Of a stretch of DNA of 64,000 nt, positions 27,101 to 39,100 are shown in pieces; position 1 is the first letter of the stretch, and the number at the start of each line of letters is the position of its first letter. The translations under genes and the position numbers were made by a program. The notes beneath the pieces are model-generated. The model ran no database searches. It saw nothing but the letters and a program-made list of their open reading frames with translations, and was not told the origin of the DNA. This DNA is from Parelaphostrongylus tenuis (Eukaryota > Nematoda > Chromadorea > Rhabditida > Metastrongylidae). Location: contig JAHQIW010006092.1 in NCBI GenBank assembly GCA_019055375.1, positions 1 to 64,000 of the forward strand, given 5' to 3'.

Positions 27101-30100
27101 GTTGTAATTTGGTATTGGAATTCGGAATTTTATCGTCACTAGGGCGATTCATGTTAAGTAAATGGTGGAATGTGATAGAAGAAAGAACAAGAAAGCTAAT
27201 TATAGTTGGAACAGAGCTAAAACAAATAATGAATTATTTGCTAAATATGGCACTACACATTGCATGCAATGCCACTTCATCTCTACTCTCAATGATAATC
27301 CAATCACTAATGTACTTCAAGAGTTAAGACCTCTACTGTATTAGGTGCTCAAGCTGAACACTGCGCCCTCTATCTAGTTATCGATTAATAACTAATGACC
27401 TAGTGAAAATTATTACTGATGGCCTCGGGCTTTGTTCGGTAAAAAGTGTAAGAATATACGATCGCATTTCAACAATGGGACAAAATTCTACACAGTTCGT
27501 AATGAACAGAATACGTTTGCAGGAAACCACCAGTGATATCCTATCCCGTTGCAATATAGTGGCTCCATTAAAATTTTATTCTACAACCACCAATGAAATC
27601 TTGGTGAAGAGTAAAGAAGCTATGGCTGACTACTCCAAATGTAAAACATATCTTCTTTCCGTTCTATTAAAACATACTGTGAACGCCTCCTCAAAAAACA
27701 AGTTTATCATTAAAACCCGCTATTCTTCAAACATTGTATGACCACAAAAACGTAAATAAAATGAGAAAAGACGTTATATAACCACTAGACATCTATTTCT
27801 TTTCGCAACGACGTGGATCATTGTAAGATAGGGTTTTTTGCATACGTGGGTGTTGATTTTACCAAAGAAACCCGCTTATAGAAGCCCTTCAACAAGCCCA
27901 TCATTTAGTATTTCTGTCTGTAAGGTGTGCGCATGTAGCGCAGTGGTTAGAGGTGCTTAGCTTCGCATACAAGGTCAATAGTTCGATCACGTGCTCATGG
28001 TTCTTTAAACTTTCCATCCCGGTAAACTGGTGCCAGATTTGTCTGGGAGGATTAGTAGCACCGATCGAAACATCGGTAGACCACCGCTAGTCATTGTAGA
28101 GACCTGATATGCATTCGATCACCTCAAACGAAGCTATAAATGGAAAACGAATGCATAGCACATTGCTTAGGGACTGATCAACATCTAAAACTTTAATCTT
28201 CGCTATTTTAAGTTTTCTAAAACCTAAATTTACCCAATGAAATCTCTTGTTTTTATTGCGGTACGCTCAAATAGATATTTGCCCTCACGCATTGAAGTAA
28301 GCATTGATTTAGTAACCATTAATTAGTTCTAGCGCAACGAACTAATTTCGAATTCTTCGTTCTACCCTTCAGTTCGCGAATATAAAAGTGCCCAATAAGA
28401 GCTCAATGATATTCAAAAGTAGTTTCAAAAAGGTATAATTACCATATTGAATTTGTATTGGCGACAGAATTTGTATTAGCGCGCGTTCCATCCCCTTAAG
28501 TAGTAAACATAGATTTCAAAGAGACAGTATCGTAAATTGTAATTCGAGTAGGAAACCACATCCTTTCAAATAATTTTGTTTTTCCCAGCTTCTATATAGC
28601 TTTTTTCATTTTATCTATGCTTTTCTAATCATTTGATAGCTTGCTTTAGAAAACTCAATTTAGGAACCAAGCCAAGTTTTTGGCAAGAATCTTTGTAGTG
28701 CGTTCTAGTAACGAGAATAAAATTAGGTTTTGTTTCCGAAGTAATTAGCTTAATGTTGCAGCCTCACAGTGGAGAATAAGCGAATTTCTCGGTACGGAAA
28801 TAATAAATATCATAGTGAAGCTTCTACAAACGTATTTTAAGTGAAATCGGCGCCTATTTGTCCTAAAAATTCCTATTTTTGAAAGAGAGACTGTTTTCAT
28901 TACAATTGTGTGTAGTGCACTCGCATTATGTGTGAGTTATAATAATAAGGACACTGAATTCTTTTTGAAAATCCCTACTTTGCATTACGATGGCTACATT
29001 TTTGGGATTGCCAGCGCAGTCCCAGCTCTTATTGTATGATACATTCATCGACATTATAAAACTGTAGCCTGAAAACGCATTTCCCATGTGTACAGCTTCT
29101 AGAAAAAAAAGCTATGATAGGGAATCCATTAGGTAGTCGGAGTAATCCTTGATATGGTCTGCATTTTATATTTCAAGGAGTACCTCTGTGTGCACACGAG
29201 GTCAATGGTTCGATCTCCCGCTCATGGCTCACCAAGCCATCCATCCCTCCGGGGTCGGTAAATTGGTATCAGGCAGGTCTCAGACTTGTCTGAGAGGATA
29301 GGCAGCACTGACTCGGTTCAGCGGGAGGCCACCGCGAGTCATTGTAAAGGCCAGATATGCATTCAATCACCTCAAACGAAGTCAAGAATTAAAGTCGAAT
29401 GCATGGCGCATCCCTCAGGGATTGATCAACGCCGAGAGCTTTATCCTTTATCCTTTTACCTCTGTGTGAATGAGATCGTCCTTCCTTACTCATCAATGTT
29501 CTGATTTCCACAAATAATTGTCTCTGCTACAATCAATTTGCAAACGTCGGAGATGTGCAGATAATAGAGGTCGATTAGTTTTTCGCACCTGAGCAGAACT
29601 TCGCCTTGAATACGTTCTGCTTTTATCACACAGTAGGGCAGGATTCTGGGTAACAACATCATCTTTGACGAGCACTTCCTAAGTCGGACCTCCGAAGACA
29701 GTGAATTCCGAGTGGCCGAATAGTGAGCGACGTGGAATACGTCTTTATAAAAAGTTAGAGTTTAGTTATACATTTTTTGATGGTCGAGGCCTTTAATTCG
29801 AAATATTTATTTAGGCATGCTTCGTCTCACAATTTCTATGATTTGCAGCATTACAATAGTTTACGAAAAGTCGGTCAGAGAGTTGTGCCTGAACGTGCAT
29901 GCTCCAATTTTTGCAGGTGGCTGGTGTGATAGGTCAAGAATACTTCATAGAATTCGACCGACTTCTTGCACTTGAGCAGTAGGTCGACCTGAACCTGACC
30001 GCTGCTCATCAAAGGGTAGGGTCCGTACAACAGCACTTATCCTGAAGACTCACGGATGACCCTTCATCGTTTGATTTATATTATTCTTTATCGTCCAAGG

Positions 30101-33100
30101 GCCACGTCTGTGAATGCATTGTTTTCCATGGCGTTATCGGTTTCACCGCTGCAGTCCTCTTTGTCAGTGTTTCCTGGAGAGTAATCATGCAGAATTCTTC
30201 AGCCTTTATCTACAGTCGTAACAAAACATTGTAGTCAAAATCTCTATTTAGGCAAGTATTTTCCCAACTCTGGAGGAGCATATCTATTGCAAGTAGTTAT
30301 ATAGACCAGGAGCTCTAATATATTGGTATTTTAAGACTACTTGAGTGCAGTCACATTAAAATTGAGTGGTGAAAACTGGATAGGCTAGAGGAAATGTCTC
30401 GGCACGTGAAACTAGTGCTACTAGCCAATGACTGATACACGTAGAACGATAGAACAAGGTCTTTTTTTACAGTTACTCAAAGTTTCCAACCCCTACATGT
30501 ATAAGTACACAAATAAAAAATTATTGAGAGTTGCTGATGAGGTGGTATCGCCTACAGTGTGCAGCATCACTTTTTTGGCAAATTGCTCTTTTTTTTGCAG
30601 TTTTAAATCAGTATGTGTTAGCTGCTGCAGGAACTACGAAGATATCAAAACGGAAAAATTTATCTCGTAATATTTGATTTCAAAAGTACAAAATACATCT
30701 TCTCCAATATATGACAATTTAATCTTTTATGGCAATGTATAAGATAAATTTACAAAGTTATTGACATAATAAATGAAGGATAAATATGGTTGGTATATGG
30801 ATAAATATAAATTAAATAGCTCTGAAAAGGTTTCAGAGGAAAGGTTGGTGCTGTTCCTCTTTCCGACAGCCCCATTTTAATCTCTTCTGCCATGTTCTTG
30901 CAATTGATGACAATAAATCCTCCTCTAGTGGCGAGGTCAATTTGAATTTTATTGGAAAACCACCACATTTCCACTGGAGCGCGCCTCGCCCACTCAGAGA
31001 CCGCGCCGCGTGCCACGAGAAACATTAACGCGGAAGCCAAAAGGTTACTATATTTTGGTTCATCCAGCTTTTGAAAACCAGCAAATGTATCAGATTGGTG
31101 TCACATATATATATATATAATTATATATATATTCATATAACTACAGCTTTGCATATTCTTTCGCATCATATACATAAATGAACTGTGATCTACAGTATAT
31201 TCATCACTGTTTATAGAAGCTTAGAAAATTAAGGATATTAATGCGGTCAAGTAAAAGAAGAATTTTGCCAAGAAAAGATAGAAAAGCTAAATCTAAACTT
31301 CTAAACGATCGCTACGACATAAAATATTTATGAAGACAAATGATAAGTGAAATCAAATGAACGCGCTCGTAAGAACTTCCTATTGTGTGCTGTCTTTTCA
31401 TACCTTAAAATCCGTAAACTTCGGACATAGTACATTTAACAGATTGATCTCATAACGATTTCTGAAGTCCTGCCTGGTCTTATCGATCGACCCCCTGAGA
31501 CTGTTAGAGTTCATGCGAACTGTGATGGAACTTGAACTAGTGTAAGTTTATACAGAGACGACGATGATGGATTGCTCCACTTTATCGGAATTCAACATGG
31601 AGGAATAATATGAATCACTTCAAAAGTATGAATTTTCACTCTAATTTTTTATTTTGTGATCATAAAAGTCCACTTCTTTTGTCACTCGCCATATCATTCA
31701 AAAATATTTGCACATGTTGTCGAGCTTTGTGTTAGATAAACATCTGAAAAAAGTATCGATATGACTGAAGTATCTCTCGCGTTTTCGAAATCAAGCATTC
31801 TGCTGGAAAATGAAGTCATAACGCAACAGCCACCGCCACCTCAATGTTTAATTGTGCGGAAAATTATTTCATGAATGACTTGTGTCTGCCGAAGTACAAT
31901 TTGATATATATTGAATCAGAAATGTAAGCGAAGCGTAGCGCTTGAATATGTGCTGAAAAATAAGCGTAGTCGTTGGCTCGCTCCAAGAAAGCTGGTGGAC
32001 CATTCTTCTTATTTCACGTGTAGAGAATTGGCAGCCGATTTGTCTGGGAGGATGAAAAACTAACTTGATGCATCGGTAGGCCATCACAAATCATTGTATG
32101 CATTCAATCACCTCTACAGTTGCTGAGAATGTTTGAAGCCTTTTCAAAGTGGAAACACCAATGGCTTACGTACGTTTCGGCGGTACCGCCTGCTTTATCA
32201 GTGCCACAGGCCCTATACTGAATCCTGCTTTGTAACAGGGAACGAGAGACGTGCTTTGGTGATAGCACGTGATTGTGGTTATAAGACGTGTTACCACCAA
32301 AAACACGTCTCCTCGCTTTCTCCACTAAAGCAACGTTTATGGAGGTTTCTCTAACAATAATATACCGATTCCTTCGCAGTAGATAGGTTCCCTTAGGGTC
32401 AAAATTCTACTATATAAGTACCAATAAGTTCGCTGTAAAGTTGAGAGGACGAGTTGACTGCTGCAATAACGAAATGCTATTTCTTTTGATAGTAGCTCAA
32501 GCAGAAGATGTTGTCAGCCAGCCAAGCAGAGTACTGTAACCTCCATTTTTTGAACTATTGAATAATTACTAATAGTCTAGTGGTTTAGCTCTATTCTAGG
32601 AAAAACCAAAGATTAACGAGCGCATTCTTATAAATGCGATTGCATACGACACAAGTTGTAATCAAAAGTAAGGATTCTCAAGCCAAGTAAGCGTTAGTCT
32701 TATTAGAAATACAATTACAAAAGTCCTTTCAATGGTAAATAATTACTTTAGCTATACAGATTTTAAGAATCGAGATCTTTCTGAATAGTATCAAAAAATC
32801 CGTTGTGACGTTAAAAAATAAATTATCATTGCAAAACGTTTTTTTTTAATAGGAGAACGTACCATAGGAATATGTCCACACAGAAAGCTCACCCTTAAAT
32901 TAGAATTTCTTGAGCTATCGATTTACGACAGTGACATTAACAAAATGGGAAAAAATGTTGAATGAGACCTGAAAATACGTTCCTATTCGAAAGGATGTGG
33001 TTTCTTCCATTGAAAAATACAAGGCTCTGCAAAGCATTGGCGTTCATTTCGTTGAAAGATATTAAAACAAGAGTGTTTTCAGTAATATTTCATCATTCAT

Positions 33101-36100
33101 TAAAGATAAGTTCCTTTAAAAAGCATATTTAAGCTGAATTTGTATTGAGGCACAATTTTCGTAACCGTCTCAAAGCGTCATCCAGCTGAGGATCAAAATG
33201 ACTTTCACCGTCCGTAAGGGGTTAATCCGATACGATGATTCAAGTTTGAATAGGCAAAGTGTATGATACTACTCTATTGAGTCACCTTCATTTGGTTCTT
33301 CGTTTTGTGCTCCTTGTCCGCCTATGGAAATACACGCTTACTGACTATGCAGGAACATTCTGCCCATGTTTTACAACCTAATCATGGTCGATGGATTTTC
33401 CTAGATGTCAAACTGCAATGTATAATATAATCTGGATTTATTCACTAGGTGAGCTGATGATGGCTGCTTTGCCATCCAAAAGTTCTTCTACCAAGGGTTT
33501 ACATATGTCATTCGAAAACCGTCAAGTAACTAGTAACTACCTTCTAATTGGAAATGGTAAAGTTATAGGTCCTCATACAAGGAATTTGAAATTCTTTGTT
33601 TCCTTATGGCGGCTAGTGGAGTGCATTGGACAGGAGAGAATGGCTTCTCGCCATTACAGGCTTTGGTTTCTTCTGATTGGGAGGGAACACATGGGAAACC
33701 GATCTCATTCGCTGGAGAGGAAGTTTTTATAGGGGAGTTAGTAATCGTTTCAAAGCTGAGACTTCAGGCTACAGCTCCACGTCAACGATTCCTCAAAACA
33801 CCCCTTTATAACGCTGTAGCACTAGACCAAAAATTATGTTTCGCACTTGCCTTTCGCCTTCATTTTTATCACGCGTATAATTCGCTGGAAACTGAAAAAG
33901 CGCATCACTGTGTAGAGAAATTTTCGTAGTATCATAATCAGTCGTTTTATCTGGAGTCTTTATCGAAGCAGAAGAAAAATTCTCAATTGAATGACGAAAT
34001 TTCGATCGTCCCGTCTCTCCCTGACCCTGTCAGCGCCCCTGCCACGGTCCTCACCTTGCAGAATAAACTGTAAACAATATAACCAAAACTGTAAAACTCA
34101 ATCCCTTTTTCCCTCCTGAACCGTAATTGAAAAAAATGCACATCACTAGAATCAGAAAACATGCGCTATCAGGTGATTACTAATGGTCTAAAGAAAGAGC
34201 TCTGTTTGGCGGGATTTGAAGCACAAACGAAGACCAGAGGAGATCAAAAGATCAAAAGAGCTTTCAAAAAAGCAAAAATATTTTTAATTTTCGAAGCTTG
34301 TGCTATAGTTTGGCTACTAGCACTCTGAAGAAGGAGTTTTGTTCAGCGAACTATAAGCGAGATAAGAGAAAAACAAGTGGTTTTATGTGACATGATTTTA
34401 TTCTGAATATTACAGCGTCATAGAGGGGTATTTTGAAAAACTAGCAACATGGGGCTGTAGCTTCCAGTCTCAGCTTTTGAATGATTACTAGCACTCCTAT
34501 AAAAATTTCTTCTCCAGCGAATGAGATTGATTTTTCATTTGTTTCGCTCTAACCAGAAAGAACCCAGAATTTATGGTGCCCGCTGGAGCTACTCAGTAGA
34601 TAAGATCACATGCTTGATACAGCCGATGTCTATGTTCGACTTTCTGCATTCAAAATCAGTAAAGCAATTCAGAGAGTGGCCTATCAATTTATCTAAGAAA
34701 GCAATACTCGCTCCAAAGTCGCATTTCTTCCGGTCATAACCGCAATCGATGTAGTCACTTTCACAGTCCATGGTGCCAATGGTGTTTGTCGTTGACATTG
34801 TTTGACTAACCGCTTATGTATCGTTTGAGCAGTGAAGCGTTTCCTATGCGAACGGACGGAAGTAGGCATTTTGTTGATTGAAGACCACAAAAGGCATCTG
34901 AGGTTTAGCATTTGTTTTTCGTCCACTGAGTAATTTTTGAAAGATGTAGGGCCAATTAGGATATGGCTCACTTTAATGTGAATATTTCTGCAGATGGAAA
35001 GGGCCTTTAATAAATTTGTCTTTTTCCACCTATCTGAAGTTGGTTCTGTTTCGTTTTCATGACGAAATAATGCACTTCAAACACGACGAAGTCAAAACCT
35101 TTCAATCGACTATGTGTGACACCTCACTCAAAAATTCAGTATAATCTGATAGAATGTCTTAAGCCTTTCAGTGGTATAAATGGGTATCTCCAATGATATA
35201 CGTACGTTTTGCCGTACTCTCGCACGCCTCGTCAGTACCACATGCTCTAGGGCTCAACTTTACTATCAATAGTAGCGGCGCTGAAAATATGTCACTCTAG
35301 ACGAAATGAAAGAATCACTTGATGTTGCGGTTTAGAGTGATTGGAAGTTGATGGCTTACAGCTGTCATGGAAGCATATAACAATACTTTTCAATCCACTC
35401 TTATTAGTAGTAGGGGTGAGCCGTAGGGCATGTTATATTTATTAGGCGTGCGAGAATATGCTGAAATGTACGTATATCACTATACATCGTGTACCAAACC
35501 TCTGAAAGGTTTAGAACCAAATCATGGCTATTGTTTTTTGTTTCTGTGATTAGCTGGTGATAACAAAGGAGAGTGACTGTAGAAATTATTAGGGTTTAAG
35601 TGAGGAATTGTCAACAGAGAAGATTCGTTGCACTCTCTCGACAATCAAGGAGGTATGAACTCTATTAACGCTGTCAAAGGTGTTCATTATCTCCTTTACT
35701 TAAAATATCAGAGATATTATCAAAAGTTGTAGATTTATTTCTTCACTGCTAAAAATTTCACTAAAAGTTTGAGATTTTTGAACAAATTCAAGAGTTTAGG
35801 AAATGGAATGTTACTCCATCCATATAAGGTCAATACTGTGGACATGAAGATATAAGTTGAACCTTTGAGCTTTTAGTTGAAAAGGAGACGAGAATATGAA
35901 AAAAGACGGAAAATGCCTTATTTTGCATAGAAATCAACCGCGGTCAGTGGTTTAACGAATCGAATGAAAAGCAAATGCTAGTGAGAGTTAATAGGATTAC
36001 GTTAAGTACTTGCTACTACCTTCAGGTGATCTTTTTTAGAGCTAAAACACAGATGTATACCTTTTTGAGTGAATTCTCTGAGAAACCTAGTGATCGTTGC

Positions 36101-39100
36101 AAAAAAAAACCTAAGGACTTGGACTTTTGTAAGAACTTCTCAAGTAATTATTCAAATTACCTATAAGATGACAATTCGTTCAAGCCAATGTCACTACGAT
36201 CAAATTGTTATGATTAAATCAGTGTTTATAAAAGTCTTCGCGATGTACAAAATAACACTGCTGATGAAAGGAAGAAAAATAAAAATGATCTAAAATTTAC
36301 TCAACTCGGCTTCTTGGATTTCTCTCATATGAAAGTCACGGCGTAACAGTTCATATGGTTGTTCAATAGCGGCAAAAACGAGAGCTAAAAATTGAACGTA
36401 GTAAGTTAAATGTGAAAAGAACAATAAAGTTAAACGCTAACGGACGTTCTCAAAAAGTTGGAAAAAGGAGGAAATAATGTTTAATGCGGGTCGAAGTAGG
36501 GAAAAATGCTTATACCTTTCTGAAAGTCCTCTATCGTTACTATTCAATCTAGTGTTATGAAGAACAGCAGAGTACTAACATTATAACATAAAACATATAA
36601 CATAAAAAGCCACTACTGCTACTAGTTATTGTAATAGTAATAACAGTAATACAGATACAAACTCCTTTACATCATCTATGCTCTTGACATTATTCGTCGA
36701 TGTCTTGTCCTCCTCAGATCTCTGATGCTCACTCTTCCATAAAACTCTAGAGTCGCTTTCTCTTCCACGATGGAGTATCATCGTTCATGAACGAATGCAG
36801 AATGCTTCGAAGCTTCTACATGTTGCGGACGAGAAGAAAGTTTTCTAATATGATATGCTCTAATGTTGCTGGATCCCCTTGACGGGTTCCCTATGATGTC
36901 ATTATCAACAGTAAAAATAAGATCATCTTTGATGATGTATGAGGCGATTTTGCACTAATCTAAACGCACGAAACTAGTAGCTCTATAATTATCATGATAC
37001 CATGAAAATACGATGCTTTATATTGAGGAACTGTTATAGGAAACAAAGATCCCATCTATTCAACATCACAGCCATGCCGAAAAAGTGTTCAACATTTTTG
37101 TAAAAAAATGCGACTAAGAATAAGCCTATAGCACCGACTGTTATCCTTGTCGAAAATATTTGTTTGCAGGACAGGGCACTCTTCACTTCACACAAGCTGG
37201 AGATTTTGCGATGTGATGCTAACCTAAGAGAAGTCTCAGTCGCACCTTCCTAGAACTGGATGGAAAAGATACCTACTTAACCAACAAATGTTTGGAAGCT
37301 GAGAGAGAATTTCATTAACTGTGTAAGTCAGCAAAGTATCCAAACAAAATTTTATTAGCCAAGTTCATTTTGTGATCGACTTTCTCAGTTATTCTTCTTT
37401 TGAGACGGCGACGTGAAATTGATTGCCCTTCTTGTAGTCCTCCGCGATCTGCATTGTCCACACTATTTTATAGCTTCCAATAAATATCCAATGAAGAATT
37501 GAAGGCAAAGCCACAGTCACGATGGAAACGTAACTAGCTTTTTTTATTGCTGCGTTTATAGTGCTTCATCTATCACCATCTTTTTAAAATCACAGTGACG
37601 TCATCGAGAACAAATATATCTGGTAATTCTTCTAGACAGAAAACTAATTTGCAAACAAAAGTTCTTAGACAGCATGATGGCATAAAGAGCGCTTCTTCTT
37701 ACTATTTACTTCTTCAATACATATTTCGCTGAGATTAAGGAATGAAACAAAAGGATTAATATTTGCAAATTTTTTACGAGTTAATCAACTAATGAATACT
37801 ATTTGTAACAAAAATCAGGACAAATCAGCCCGCATGCAAATAAGAGTATTGTAAAACCTAGAAAGACATGTAGGTACTCATGTACTATTGACAATACTTT
37901 TCACTGCTTGTGAATCAGACCTTGTCGAGGTGGCTTAATAAATTAAGCTAACTTAAATATAATATTACCCAGGCAATCGTGGTCAAAGCGACGGCTGTGG
38001 CGGAAAAAAATCCTCTAATTGTGCTTGAAATCTCTTTAAATAAGAGGTTTTAGTCGGAATGCTCCTCGTCACCACAAGCAGCTTGCCCGCACAGCGTGGT
38101 GCCTAATAATAGGACTGAGAATCACCGCCGTCGTCCTGTCTTTATTCACTCCCGTACTTTTAAATGAAGCTAACTACTATTGAATAATATTTCATCGAAG
38201 GAATTTTTTTAAAGAACAATCGCAGCTCAAAATAATTATTACGAAAACAATGAGCAATGAGCGTCGCCGAAAAACGTTGAAAAAGAAGTAGCTAAGAAGA
38301 GCTGCTGAAAATACTGTTTGAAAATACTGTTTGGATTTCACACAGTACCCATTGTAACCTTCAAAATGGCATGTCTAAGGAAGTGATCAGAAGTGTTCTA
38401 CAACACACACGTGATTGTAAGGTTGATCAAGTACCTGCTGAAAACCAACTTTTCATTCCCTCTGGACTTCAAAATATGAAACCAGAATTGCCTATGATAA
38501 TGGTAATATTGACTCGATATATATCGATGGATTATTATAAATCATGGAAAACGTGGAAAAAATGAGCACTCACTAATCTCTATTCAGTAGAATGAATGAT
38601 TCTTTGAAATTGGTATACGCTTAACGCTTTATTCCATATAGTTCTATCATCGCCAAATCTTTCCAAATAATTCACGAAATTACAGTTACGACAGCAATAA
38701 AAGGCTCAATGTTTGGACCGAGATAAATCCACGATATATCACAAAATAAGAGATTTAGTAATCTGAACATTGCGAAACCTCTCAGTGCTAACACTAAGAA
38801 CTTTTCATAAATAATGTTGGCACTTACATCCGACAAATACGTATAGAATTGTTGCCGTGATCAAGGCAATATGAGGTAAGGCGAGTCGCATACGAGAACG
38901 ACAGTTTCCTCCTAAAAAAAGGAATATACCATCCAAATTTAGTCTGTCGAAAAAGTCTTCGTGTAGATGAAACTCAAGAAGCGTCAGATTCTTAGCATTA
39001 GCAACAACACAAACAATTGTAAAGTTACAGTTTGAGGTCGCAAGTCGCACCGCTTTCTCTGCGCATACGAATGTGTTTAGAAATTTGGACTTATAAATCT

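Noticed and set aside
26956..27344. Plus-strand ORFs including a poly-Gly stretch
   Set aside because: Poly-Gly comes from the 16-base G run and the rest is the GC-cored repeat.
33391..33929. Overlapping plus-strand ORFs of 107-113 codons
   Set aside because: Much of them lies in the left inverted arm of the long-TIR MITE; no domain and no splice context.
34589..34798. Minus-strand Cys-containing ORF ([19 protein letters not shown])
   Set aside because: Looked at first like a secreted Cys-rich protein, but there is no signal peptide, no splice context and the Cys spacing matches no known domain.
36570..36620. Short direct repeats of ATAACATAAAA
   Set aside because: Two or three imperfect copies only; no array and no CRISPR-like spacing.
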